Assembly: GCA_019931185.1 (NCBI GenBank)
Contig: JAINDK010000016.1
Span: 1 to 41,233, forward strand
Direction of reading: 5' to 3'
Length of the DNA: 41,233 nucleotides
From: Bryobacter sp. CoA8 C33
Lineage (GTDB): Bacteria > Acidobacteriota > Terriglobia > Bryobacterales > Bryobacteraceae
Shown here: positions 1 to 9,500 of the stretch, piece by piece
Layout: every line of letters begins with the position of its first letter
Numbering within the stretch: the first letter of the stretch is position 1
Notes under the pieces: generated by a model
What the model saw: only the letters and a program-made list of their open reading frames with translations
Told to the model about the DNA's origin: nothing
The model's database searches: none
Made by a program: the position numbers and the translations under genes

Positions 1-87
1 CGGCGAGTATCTTTTGCTTATAGGCAGCCGTGAAGCGGCGGCGTTGGGCGCGGGACCGGACCTCAGGGGAGGGTGGCTGTGGGTCGG

Positions 88-162
88 CGGCGTTGGGGGC
101 CGGGGAACTGCGCTCCGGCTCGCTCCACTCGCCTCCACTCCGTTCCCCGGCCCCCAACGCCG
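88..162. repeat. 21-bp perfect inverted repeat (long hairpin)
   Basis: The arms at 88-108 and 142-162 are perfect reverse complements (21 bp, very GC-rich, beginning CGGCGTTGGGGGCCGGG), separated by a 33-nt loop that itself holds near-repeats of CTCGCTCCACTCGCCTCCACTC. There is no T-tract after either arm, so it is not a classic rho-independent terminator. A related but unpaired sequence, GGCGGCGTTGGGCGCGGGAC, lies just upstream at about 37-57. It could be a dispersed palindromic repeat or the footprint of a small non-autonomous element. The bases 1-243 otherwise show no gene. Confidence 0.75.
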
Positions 163-243
163 AGGCTAGACCATTCCTGTACTGCTTGTTCATTGCGGTT
201 GGCTCCTCCGCCCTGCTCTCTAATTAGTGAGACCGGTAGTGTC

Positions 244-701
244 TCAGCTATGTTGGCACGGAGGGTTCCGCCAGTCTTCCTCCCGGTGCCGGCCATACCA
301 GACTCGGGCAAATTCGTAGACTGTCTGAATTGCTCTTACCTCTCCGCGCGGGAGAGCATGGCGGCGGGACCAAGCATCGACGGGGGACGCATCCTGGAAT
401 ACCAACATCGTGCTGCACGTAAATATCCCGTTGTTCCAGGCACTGGCCATGGGTATCGGGAAGTGGACGAACAGATTCTCGCGGACCTGGTGTCGGTCGA
501 TGTGGATGGTGACAGCTTCCCCCTCGCCGTCGAGAACGGGTGAATCACCCACACCTGCGGCTTGCCGGGATGGAGAACAACCCCGTGGCAGGCAGCAAGG
601 TCCTGGAGAGTGCTCTCGATCACTAGAGCACTGGCATCGAAGAGTTCGCACAACTTGGGCAACGATGGGGCATGGAGAGGCGCGGGACAGTGTCTTTTTC
701 G
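244..701 (-). pseudogene. Broken MerB-like (alkylmercury lyase family) gene
   Basis: Two minus-strand frames together spell a MerB-like protein. The upstream frame (about 701-531) reads PSLPKLCELFDAS, then LAACHGVVLHPG, then VWVIHPFS, matching the N-terminal helical domain and the HPFS turn of the family. The downstream frame (about 516-244) reads VHFPIPMASAWNNGIFTCST, then EFARVWYGRHREEDWR, matching the C-terminal lyase domain. The two halves meet near 511-540, where about 50-70 residues are missing. That segment normally carries the catalytic Cys/Asp pair (C96 and D99 in MerB); the later Cys (FTCST) remains. No clean start codon exists in the first frame. Family assignment is by recalled motif pattern; the gene is certainly not intact, and a function should not be assumed. 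Confidence 0.6.
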
Positions 702-770
702 TCATCGGCCTTGCTGTATTCGGTGGCCTTGATTCTACTGCTATTCATCAAGCCAAGTAGAGCTTAATTC

Positions 771-866
771 TCACTCGACGGTTACGTCGATATATTGCTC
801 ACAATGGTTTTTTGCGATCACCAGAGAACCGCCGCCGAGGCCGGGCAGGTTGATGCCAGACTCAGC
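771..866 (-). pseudogene. Orphan C-terminal coding fragment
   Basis: A 31-codon open stretch on the minus strand reads like the natural end of a protein (GLGGGSLVIAKNHC, then EQYIDVTVE and a TGA at 771-773). It is bounded upstream by an in-frame TAA at 867-869 and has no start codon. The parent family was not recognised. The rest of 702-918 shows nothing else. It may be a leftover of a gene removed by deletion, or chance. Confidence 0.25.
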
Positions 867-918
867 TTAAAAAGTTGTCTGAGGAGCCAAGCCGGGAGGA
901 TTGTAGGTTAGGACCGGG

Positions 919-1914
919 CTATTTAGCGCGGACGCAGTTTTTCGCGTCGCCGGTGGCGGCGAATTCGGTGATGTTATCGAGGGTGGTGAGGGCGATGGCG
1001 GAGAGGGCTTCGCGGGTAAAGAAGGCTTGGTGGCCGGTGATGAGGACGTTGGGGAAGGTGAGGAGGCGGGCGAAGACGTCGTCCTGGAGGACCTGACCGC
1101 TGAGGTCTTCAAAGAAGAGATCGGCTTCTTCTTCATAGACATCGAGGCCGAGGTAGCCGAGGTGGCCGGACTTGAGGGCCTCGATGACGGCGCGGGTATC
1201 GATGAGGCCGCCGCGGGAGGTATTGATGAGCATGGCGCCGGGCTTCATGCGCTCGAGAGTGGCGGCGTTGATGAGGTAATGAGTGGCGGGCATCAGGGGG
1301 CAATGCAGGCTGACGATGTCGCTTTGAGCCAGGACTTCGTCGAGCGGCAGATAGAGCACACCGCTGTCGCGGAGGGCGGCATCGGGATTGAGGTCGGAGG
1401 CAAGGACACGGCAGCCGAAGCCGAGCATGATGCGGGCAAAGACGCCACCGATGCGGCCGGTGCCGATGACGCCGATGGTTTTGCCCTGGAGGTCGAAGCC
1501 GAGGAGGCCATCGAGGGCGAAATTGCCTTCGCGGACGCGGTTGAAGGCGCGGTGGGTTTTGCGGTTGAGGGTAAGGATGAGGGCGACGGCGTGCTCGGCG
1601 ACGGCGTAGGGGGAATAGGCGGGGACGCGGACGACGGCGATGTTGTGCTGGCGGGCGGCATCGAGATCGATGTGGTTGAAGCCGGCGCTGCGGGTGGCAA
1701 TCAGGCGCGTGCCGCCGGCGGCGAGGGAGGCGATGACGCGCTCGTTGAGTACGTCGTTGACGAAGACGCAGACGCATTCAAAGCCATGAGCGAGACTGGC
1801 GGTGTCTTCGCCAAGGTGTGGAGTGAGGTAGTGGATGTGGTGGCCGGAGCGGGCGTTGAAGCGGTCGAAGACCTCGCGTTCAAAGCCATGGGTGCTGAAG
1901 AAGGCGATTTTCAC
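919..1914 (-). CDS. ldhA: D-lactate dehydrogenase (2-hydroxyacid dehydrogenase)
   Basis: This cytoplasmic enzyme should reduce pyruvate to D-lactate with NADH. It is 331 residues, the usual length for LdhA. Visible features are the Rossmann motif GTGRIG (residues 151-156), the substrate-binding NTSRGG with Arg234, the GLDVYEEEADLFFED block that separates LdhA-type D-LDH from other 2-hydroxyacid dehydrogenases (catalytic Glu near 263), and GHQAF with catalytic His295. The frame extends further upstream but the GTG at 1914 is chosen because the protein then begins VKIAFFSTHG as the family does, and because it overlaps the permease stop as GTGA. It is the last gene of a four-gene minus-strand run, so its expression is probably coupled to the export permease, although no functional link is evident. 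Confidence 0.9.
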   Translation of the reverse strand: MKIAFFSTHGFEREVFDRFNARSGHHIHYLTPHLGEDTASLAHGFECVCVFVNDVLNERVIASLAAGGTRLIATRSAGFNHIDLDAARQHNIAVVRVPAYSPYAVAEHAVALILTLNRKTHRAFNRVREGNFALDGLLGFDLQGKTIGVIGTGRIGGVFARIMLGFGCRVLASDLNPDAALRDSGVLYLPLDEVLAQSDIVSLHCPLMPATHYLINAATLERMKPGAMLINTSRGGLIDTRAVIEALKSGHLGYLGLDVYEEEADLFFEDLSGQVLQDDVFARLLTFPNVLITGHQAFFTREALSAIALTTLDNITEFAATGDAKNCVRAK

Positions 1915-2720
1915 AGGACGTCGGCGAATCCTTTCTTGAGTTGCTTGAAGACGAGGCCGCCGAGGAGGAAGGCGAGGCCGGAGGAGGCGGCGAGGAAGGC
2001 GAGTTCGCTCCAATCGGGGAGGCGGTGGGTGAGGATGCGTTCGCGGTAAGCCTTGACCAGAAAGGAGAGGGGGTTGAGGGCGGGCAGCCAGCGGAAGCGT
2101 TCGGGAATCTGCTCAATGTCGATGAAGATGGGCGTGACCCAGAACCAGAGGCTGAGCACGACGGTGACGACTTGAGCGGTATCGCGGAGGTAGACCTGGA
2201 AGGCGGCAATCATCCAGGACAGGCCAATCGAGAGCAGGCCGAGCAGAAGGATGTAGACAGGGAGGAGCCAGACGAAGTAGCTGATGCCACCATCGAAGAA
2301 GATGACGGCGATGAGGGCAATGGCGAAGGTGAGGCCGTGGTTGACGAGGGAGGAGAAGAAAACGCTGACGGGGATCATCTCGCTGGGGAAGACGGTTTTG
2401 GTGATGAGGTTGGAGTTTTCGAGCAGGGAGGTGGAGCTACGGGTGAGGGTTTCGCTGAAGAGCATCCAGGGGAGGTAGCCGGTGAAGAGAAAGAGCGTGT
2501 AATTGGAAGTGCCCTGGCCGGGAGGGACGCCCATCTTGAGGCAGATGTGAAAGACGAAGGTCCAACTGAGGAGGAGAACGAGGGGCTGGGCGAGTCCCCA
2601 GAGCCAGCCGCCGATGGAGCCGACGTAGCGGCGTTCGAAATCGCGGCGGACCATCTGGAAGAGCAGGCTGCGGCGCTCGATGAGATTGCGCAAGAAGCCG
2701 AAACCGGGCAGACCTGACAT
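1911..2720 (-). CDS. ABC-2 type export permease (Wzm/TagG-like)
   Basis: This 269-residue integral membrane protein resembles the permease of ABC exporters for polysaccharide or lipid-linked glycans. It has an N-terminal amphipathic segment with RRDFERRYVGS and GWLWGLAQPL, typical of ABC2_membrane proteins, and about six hydrophobic segments. The block VTPIFIDIEQIPERFRWLPA before LNPL is the classic Wzm/TagG signature. Its partner ATPase (Wzt/TagH) is not next to it and not elsewhere in the window, so the pair must be split in the genome or the permease is orphaned. It starts 19 bp after the TPR gene and overlaps ldhA by 4 bp. Confidence 0.88.
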   Translation of the reverse strand: MSGLPGFGFLRNLIERRSLLFQMVRRDFERRYVGSIGGWLWGLAQPLVLLLSWTFVFHICLKMGVPPGQGTSNYTLFLFTGYLPWMLFSETLTRSSTSLLENSNLITKTVFPSEMIPVSVFFSSLVNHGLTFAIALIAVIFFDGGISYFVWLLPVYILLLGLLSIGLSWMIAAFQVYLRDTAQVVTVVLSLWFWVTPIFIDIEQIPERFRWLPALNPLSFLVKAYRERILTHRLPDWSELAFLAASSGLAFLLGGLVFKQLKKGFADVL

Positions 2721-2739
2721 CTACTTTACAGGGTAGCGC

Positions 2740-3669
2740 TTAACGGGCTTTGGCGAGGGCGGCGCGGGCCTCGGCGGGCCGGCCGAGGGCGCGGTAGGCA
2801 TTGGCGAGGGCGGCCCAAAGGCTTTTGTCGATGTTGGCGCGGGCGGCGGTTTCGAGGTGGGGGAGGGCGGCGGCGTGTTGTTCGAGGGTGGCGAGGGCGC
2901 GGCCGAGGGCAGCGTGGGCGACGATCAATTTGGGATCGAGGCGGAGGGCGGCGCGGTAGTGAGGGAGGGCGGCGGCGGGGCCATCGATTTTCTCGATGGT
3001 ATCGCCGAGTTCGTAGTGGAGGCTGGGGTCGCGGGGGCTGAGGGAGAGGGCGCGCTCGAGGGCGAGGCGGGCTTCCGGGTAGCGGGCGGCGGACCAGAGA
3101 CCGCGGGCGACTTCGCGCTCGAGGCGGTTGAGTTCCGGGGAGGGACCGAGGGCGGAGAGGCGGGCGAAGGCTTGTTTAGCGGCGGCTTCGTCGCCTGTCG
3201 CGGTATGGGCCATGCCGAGGCCATACCAGGCGCGGGGGTTGGCGGGCTGGCGCCCGGTGAGGGTGAGCCAGAAGCGGGCGGCTTCGGCGTGGTTGCCACA
3301 GGCGGCTTCGGCTTCGGCGCGGGGCTCGAGGTATTCAGGGCTATTGGCGAGGGCTTCGGCGCGTTTGAGGTAATCGAGGGCAGGACAACCCTGCTTGAGC
3401 TTGAGCAGGGAGGAGGCGGCGATGAGGTTGGCGGCGGGGTGGGAGGGCTGGAGCTTGAGGAAGGACTGGAGGGTGGAGAGGGCGCGCTGGTAGTTGTGGG
3501 CCGAGTAGAGGGCCAGGCTGAGATTGAAGCGGAGCAGGGGCTGGTTTGGGTTTGATTTGAGCTCGGCTTCGTAGAGGCGGGCGGCGTCGGCGTAGCGGCC
3601 TTGGCGCATGGCTTCGGTGGCGGGATGGGATTGGGCGAGCAGGAGTAGGAGAAGAAGAGCTAGCGGCAT
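2740..3669 (-). CDS. Secreted tetratricopeptide-repeat protein
   Basis: This 309-residue protein starts with a short signal peptide (MPLALLLLLLLAQSHP) and then consists of TPR units almost to the end, for example AARLYEAELKSNP, LHYELGDTIEKIDGPAAALP, HYRAALRLDPKLIVAHAALG and LANAYRALGRPAEARAALA. TPR solenoids bind other proteins, here probably in the periplasm. The open frame runs further upstream, but the ATG at 3669 is chosen because it gives a signal peptide directly and overlaps the upstream FG-GAP gene by only 10 bp. FG-GAP and TPR proteins next to each other are common in Acidobacteria (general knowledge); a shared role is inferred, not shown. Confidence 0.85.
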   Translation of the reverse strand: MPLALLLLLLLAQSHPATEAMRQGRYADAARLYEAELKSNPNQPLLRFNLSLALYSAHNYQRALSTLQSFLKLQPSHPAANLIAASSLLKLKQGCPALDYLKRAEALANSPEYLEPRAEAEAACGNHAEAARFWLTLTGRQPANPRAWYGLGMAHTATGDEAAAKQAFARLSALGPSPELNRLEREVARGLWSAARYPEARLALERALSLSPRDPSLHYELGDTIEKIDGPAAALPHYRAALRLDPKLIVAHAALGRALATLEQHAAALPHLETAARANIDKSLWAALANAYRALGRPAEARAALAKAR

Positions 3670-4949
3670 GGGTTTTCGAGCCAGACGGCGGGTTCGTTGA
3701 GGGCGGTGGCGACGATGTCGGGGCAGGAGTCGCCATTGAGGTCGGCGACGGCGAGCCAGCGCCACATGCGGGCGGGGGAGGAGAAGCCGGGGGCGAGGAG
3801 GAATGACTGGCCCTGGTGGTTGAGGAAGAGGGCGAGGGGTTCGCGGGCCTGGGGGCCTTTGGCGCCGGAGACGCTGAGGGCGTCGGAGCGGGCGGCGACG
3901 AGGTCGGGCCAGCCGTCACGGTCGAAGTCGGCCGAGGCGATGCCCCAGCCGGACATGGAACGGGTGAGGGCGGCAAAGCGGGTGGGGATGCCGGCGTCGG
4001 CGAAGTCCTTGCCGGTGTTTCGGTAGAGGGGGAAGGTTTCTTCGCGGAGAGCGGTATAGACGAGGTCGGGTTTGCCGTCGCGATTGAAGTCAAAGGCGGC
4101 GGCGCCCATGGCGGAGGGGCTTTTGCCGTCGGCGGGGACAGCGACGCCCCAGTCAAAGGCGTTTTCGGTGAACTTGAGTTTGCCTTGATTGAGGAAGAGG
4201 AAGTTGAGTTCGCGGTCGTTGGTGACGAAGACATCGGGCAGGCCGTTGGCGTCGAAGTCGGCGACGGCGAGGCCCATGCCTTTGCCGGGGAAGGCGGCGA
4301 TGCCGCTCGACTGGGAGACATCGAAGAAGGCGCCGGCGCGGTTTTCAAAGAGTTGATTGGGGGAGGGGGGATAGAAGCGGGGGTGGCAGTAATCGGGCTG
4401 ACCGCCGACGCGGCATTCGCGGTCGGCGGCGGCTGACCAGCGGACGTAGTTGACGATGAAGAGGTCGAGGTCGCCGTCGCGGTCGAAGTCGGCGAAGTGG
4501 GCGGCGTAGGCCCAGCGGCCCTGGTTGGGAAGGGTGGTGAGGGTGAAGCGGCCGCCGCCCTCGTTGCGGTAGAGGTGGAGGAAGCCGACGCCGAGGACGA
4601 GCAGGTCGGGGCGGCCGTCGCGATCGAAGTCGGCGGAGGCGGCGCCGCAGGCATAGCCCTGCTGGAGGATGCCGGATGGGGCGGTGGCGTCGGTGAAGCG
4701 GCCGCCGCCGAGGTTACGCAGGAGGCGGTGGTGGAAGGCCGGGGAGGATTTGACGAGGGAGGGGAGTTCGGCGCCGTTGGGAAAGAAGAGGTCGGTGAGG
4801 CCGTCGCCGTCGAAGTCGAAGGCGGCGAGGCCGCCGGGCATGGTACCGGGCATGAACTTGCGGGGGCCTTCGCCGGTGGCGAGGGTGAAGGGCAAGTCGT
4901 GAAGACGCCAGTCGGCCGAGAGCAGGGCGAGGCAAAGCAAAGGGATCAT
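3660..4949 (-). CDS. Secreted FG-GAP/VCBS repeat protein (CRTAC1-like)
   Basis: This 429-residue protein has an N-terminal signal peptide (MIPLLCLALLSADW) and at least seven calcium-binding FG-GAP/VCBS motifs: DFDGDGLTD, DFDRDGRPD, DFDRDGDLD, DFDANGLPD, DFNRDGKPD, DFDRDGWPD and DLNGDSCPD. These form an integrin-like beta-propeller. The C-terminal ASPIC/UnbV segment seen in many CRTAC1 proteins is not obvious. The frame is open back to 5153, but the ATG at 4949 gives the signal peptide and avoids running into the divergent gene at 4972. Ligand or partner is unknown. It is the first gene of the minus-strand run ending in ldhA, and only 22 bp separate it from the divergent gene. Confidence 0.87.
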   Translation of the reverse strand: MIPLLCLALLSADWRLHDLPFTLATGEGPRKFMPGTMPGGLAAFDFDGDGLTDLFFPNGAELPSLVKSSPAFHHRLLRNLGGGRFTDATAPSGILQQGYACGAASADFDRDGRPDLLVLGVGFLHLYRNEGGGRFTLTTLPNQGRWAYAAHFADFDRDGDLDLFIVNYVRWSAAADRECRVGGQPDYCHPRFYPPSPNQLFENRAGAFFDVSQSSGIAAFPGKGMGLAVADFDANGLPDVFVTNDRELNFLFLNQGKLKFTENAFDWGVAVPADGKSPSAMGAAAFDFNRDGKPDLVYTALREETFPLYRNTGKDFADAGIPTRFAALTRSMSGWGIASADFDRDGWPDLVAARSDALSVSGAKGPQAREPLALFLNHQGQSFLLAPGFSSPARMWRWLAVADLNGDSCPDIVATALNEPAVWLENPCR

Positions 4950-4971
4950 CGCTTCGTTCCAGAATAGAGGA

Positions 4972-5454
4972 ATGCAACTGAAGAGCGTATCCCTGAAGAT
5001 GCCGGCCGAGGCGAATGTGATCTTTGGCCAGAGCCATTTCATCAAGACGGTGGAGGATTTGTATGAGGCGGTGGTGAACACGAATCCGAATGTGGAGTTT
5101 GGGATTGCGTTCTGCGAGGCGAGCGGGGAGAGGCTGATCCGGGTGGAGGGCAATGATGAGGAGATGAAGGCGGCGGCGGTGGAGAATGCGCGGGAAGTGG
5201 GAGCGGGGCATACGTTTTTCCTGTTTCTGCGGAAGGGTTTTCCGATTCATCTGTTGAGCCGGATCAAGGAGGTGCCGGAGGTGGTGGGGTTGTTTTGCGC
5301 GACGGCGAACGCAGTGGAGGTGATCGTGGCGGAGTCGGAGCAGGGCCGGGGGGTGCTGGGGGTGATTGACGGGGGCGGGCCGCTGGGGGTGGAAGGGCCG
5401 GAGGGGGTGGAGTGGCGGCACTCGATTCTGAGGAAGTTCGGCTATAAGCGCTGA
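4972..5454 (+). CDS. Adenosine-specific kinase family protein (DUF355)
   Basis: This 160-residue protein matches the small adenosine_kin/DUF355 family known mostly from archaea and thermophiles. Family landmarks include FGQSHFIKTVEDLYEAVV near the N-terminus, EFGIAFCEASGERLIRVEGN, GHTFFLFLR in the centre, LFCATANAVEVIVAE and a C-terminal GVEGPEGVEWR followed by LRKFGYK. Adenosine binding is known for an archaeal member; the role in bacteria is unclear. The ATG at 4972 fits the family N-terminus, although an AGAGG sits only one base upstream of it. It diverges from the FG-GAP gene across 22 bp, so the promoter must lie inside one of the two genes, and it precedes metY by 32 bp. Confidence 0.85.
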   Translation: MQLKSVSLKMPAEANVIFGQSHFIKTVEDLYEAVVNTNPNVEFGIAFCEASGERLIRVEGNDEEMKAAAVENAREVGAGHTFFLFLRKGFPIHLLSRIKEVPEVVGLFCATANAVEVIVAESEQGRGVLGVIDGGGPLGVEGPEGVEWRHSILRKFGYKR

Positions 5455-5474
5455 GCAGTGGCGGCAGAGAGTAG

Positions 5475-7069
<1,595 letters not shown>

Positions 7070-7124
7070 ATAAAAATGCTATCGCAGACCGATACTCTAC
7101 TTGAGGCAGGAGTATAACTTCGCA

Positions 7125-8354
7125 ATGGTCCTAAAATGCATGGTGGTGGGTCCGGATCGGAATGTCACTGGCCAGCTTTTGGAAATGTTTCGGGAACTGG
7201 GTGGCATCAATGTGGTGCGGCAATTAGATCATTACCCGCACGAGCATGAGTTATTGAGGGTGTTAAGGAGTTTGGCTCCGCCGATTTTGTTTTTGGACTT
7301 GTCGAATCCGGGCCGCTGCTTTGAGATCATTGCGACGGTGCAGGCGGAATTTCCTGGGCTGCAGATTGCGTGTTTTCACCGCGAGATCGAGCCGCAGTTG
7401 CTGCTGAAGCTGATGCAGCATGGGATTCGGGAATATATGTCGAGTCCCTTCGATCCGGACGTATTGGCGGAGGTGATGATCCGGCTGCGGGATGCGGCAA
7501 TCAAGAACCCGGTGATCAGTCCGCGTTCGAACTTGGTGTATTCGTTTCTGCCATCGAAGCCGGGATCGGGGACGACGACGATTGCAGTGAATGCATCGAT
7601 AGCGATATCGCGGCAACCGGAGACGAACGTGCTGCTGGCGGATATGGATCTGAATAGCGGATTGATTCGGTTTCTTTTGAAGCTGAACAATGAGTATACG
7701 ATTCTGGACGCGGTACGGCATTCAACGGACATGGATGAAACGCTTTGGCCGCAACTTGTATGCGGGAAAGGGCAACTGGAAGTACTGATCACGGGGAAGA
7801 TAACGACTGGAGTGAGGCTGGAGCCGTCGAATGTGCGAAGCCTGATCGACTATGCGCGGAAGAACTATAAGGCGATCATGGTGGACTTGTCGGGGAACAT
7901 GGAGAAGTATGCATTGGAGGTGATGCAGGAATCGCGGAAAATTTTTCTGGTGGTGACACCGGAGATACCCTCGCTGCATTTGGCGCGGGAGAAGGTAGCT
8001 TTTTTGAAGGACCAGGGGCTACAGGACAAGGTGGCCTATATATTGAACCGGCACGGGAAATCAGACTTGCTGCAACTGGAGCAAATTCGGAACCTGCTTG
8101 AAGGGGATATATACTTCACGTTTTGCAACGATTACCGGGGAGTGGGTCAATCGGTAGCGGAAGGCAAGGAAGTGAGCCGGAATTCGGAGTTGGGGCGGCA
8201 ATTCAATCTATTTGCGAACAACTTGTTGGACCGGGAGGCACCGGGGGGGATGGCGAAGAAGTCTTCGAAGAAGGACTTGAGGGGGATTGGGGATTTTCTG
8301 AAGTTTGGGGTATCGCGGCTGGCGCCGGCGAGCCATAGCGAGACAAAGACATAA
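7125..8354 (+). CDS. CpaE/TadZ-like MinD-family ATPase
   Basis: This 409-residue protein joins an N-terminal receiver-like domain (about 1-125, with ILFLDLSNP at the position of a phosphoacceptor strand) to a MinD/ParA-type ATPase. The P-loop reads SKPGSGTTT: the deviant signature Lys145 is kept while the usual Walker A lysine is Thr150, a change also common in CpaE/TadZ proteins. Then come LLADMDLNSGLIRFLL (Walker A prime region) and IMVDLSGNM. CpaE/TadZ proteins place the Flp/Tad pilus machine at the pole, but no tad gene is present here. The ATG at 7125 is preferred over an upstream TTG at 7101. It is followed by the serine hydrolase after 28 bp. Confidence 0.85.
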   Translation: MVLKCMVVGPDRNVTGQLLEMFRELGGINVVRQLDHYPHEHELLRVLRSLAPPILFLDLSNPGRCFEIIATVQAEFPGLQIACFHREIEPQLLLKLMQHGIREYMSSPFDPDVLAEVMIRLRDAAIKNPVISPRSNLVYSFLPSKPGSGTTTIAVNASIAISRQPETNVLLADMDLNSGLIRFLLKLNNEYTILDAVRHSTDMDETLWPQLVCGKGQLEVLITGKITTGVRLEPSNVRSLIDYARKNYKAIMVDLSGNMEKYALEVMQESRKIFLVVTPEIPSLHLAREKVAFLKDQGLQDKVAYILNRHGKSDLLQLEQIRNLLEGDIYFTFCNDYRGVGQSVAEGKEVSRNSELGRQFNLFANNLLDREAPGGMAKKSSKKDLRGIGDFLKFGVSRLAPASHSETKT

Positions 8355-8382
8355 CTTGTAAGATGAGAATCTGGTTGGACAG

Positions 8383-9471
8383 ATGCTCATTGCCCGTTGG
8401 CTGATCGTAGTTGGATTGATGAGGGGAAGTGCGTCCGGGCAGGATTTGGCGTTGATGGGGGCGCGTGTTCTGGAGGGAGAGCGGGCAAAGCTAAAGATAC
8501 CAGGGTATGCGGCGGGCGTGTACTACAAGGGGGAGATACAGTGGAGCCGGGTGAGTGGGACAGCGGATATGAAGACGGGGCGGATGGTGGGAAAAGACAC
8601 GCCATTCCGGCTGGCTTCGATATCAAAACCGCTGACGGCCGTGGGGCTGTTGCAAATGGTGGAGATGAAAAAGTTGAGCCTGGGCGAGGAGGTGCGCAAG
8701 CATTGCGCGGGGTGGCCGGTGAAGGCATTTCCGGTCAGCCTGGAACAACTATTGGGGCATTTAGGGGGGGTAAGGCACTACCGGAAGGAGGACCCGGCGG
8801 ATCAGAACAACACGATTCATTTCAAGTCGGTGGGAGATGGGCTGAAGAAATTCGCGGGTGATCCGCTAGAGCACGAACCGGGGACGAAATACCTATATAC
8901 GACCTATGGATATTCATTATTGGGGTGTGCGATGGAGGGGGCATCGGAGATCAGTTTTGAGAAGTGGATGAAGGACCGGGTGTTTGCAACGGTAGGGATG
9001 TGCAATACGGGTTTGGATAATAACCGGGGTCTATCAATGCGGCGGGCGCAAGGCTACCGGAGGAACGCCGGGGGGGAGGTGGAGGATTGTGCGTTGTCGG
9101 ACAATTCGGCGAAGTATCCGGGTGGGGGGATGATTTCGACGGCGGAGGATCTGCTGCGATTTGCCGAGGGGATTTACCGCCAGCAGCTCTTGAAATCGGA
9201 GTTGGTGGAGCAGATGTGGACCTCCGGGAAGTTGAAGACGGGAAAGATAACGGGGTATGGGTTGGGGTGGAGTTTAGGAAAGGGACCGGAGGGAGACCGG
9301 GAAGTTTACCACGCGGGGAACCAACAGGGAACGAGTACGATCTTGTATTTGCGGCCGGAGCATCAGTTTGCGTTTGTGTGGCTGACGAATTTGGAAGCGA
9401 TCGAGAACCGGTTGCCGGTAGCGCGGCAGATATTCCGGATTTTCACGAGTCGGGCTGGGGCTGCTCCCTAG
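8383..9471 (+). CDS. Class C beta-lactamase-like serine hydrolase (LACTB type)
   Basis: This 362-residue exported protein (signal peptide ending near SASGQ) has the beta-lactamase/transpeptidase-like fold. The SxxK motif is SISK (Ser79, Lys82) in FRLASISKPLTAVG, and the third motif is HAG in VYHAGNQQG. The second motif, usually YxN, reads YSL in TTYGYSLLG. The LACTB-like region usually reading HTSGIRHY is HLGGVRHY here. The closest relatives by pattern are LACTB-type peptidases and penicillin-binding-protein-related esterases rather than true beta-lactamases. Substrate unknown. It sits between the CpaE-like ATPase and a DUF4097 gene, all on the same strand with gaps of about 30 bp, so co-transcription is likely. 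Confidence 0.85.
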   Translation: MLIARWLIVVGLMRGSASGQDLALMGARVLEGERAKLKIPGYAAGVYYKGEIQWSRVSGTADMKTGRMVGKDTPFRLASISKPLTAVGLLQMVEMKKLSLGEEVRKHCAGWPVKAFPVSLEQLLGHLGGVRHYRKEDPADQNNTIHFKSVGDGLKKFAGDPLEHEPGTKYLYTTYGYSLLGCAMEGASEISFEKWMKDRVFATVGMCNTGLDNNRGLSMRRAQGYRRNAGGEVEDCALSDNSAKYPGGGMISTAEDLLRFAEGIYRQQLLKSELVEQMWTSGKLKTGKITGYGLGWSLGKGPEGDREVYHAGNQQGTSTILYLRPEHQFAFVWLTNLEAIENRLPVARQIFRIFTSRAGAAP

Positions 9472-9500
9472 ATTAACCGGAAAGCGGCCGATGAGGAGTT

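Noticed and set aside
1027-2049. 340-codon plus-strand frame over ldhA and the permease
   Set aside because: Same low-complexity shadow; the minus strand has clear ldhA and permease motifs.
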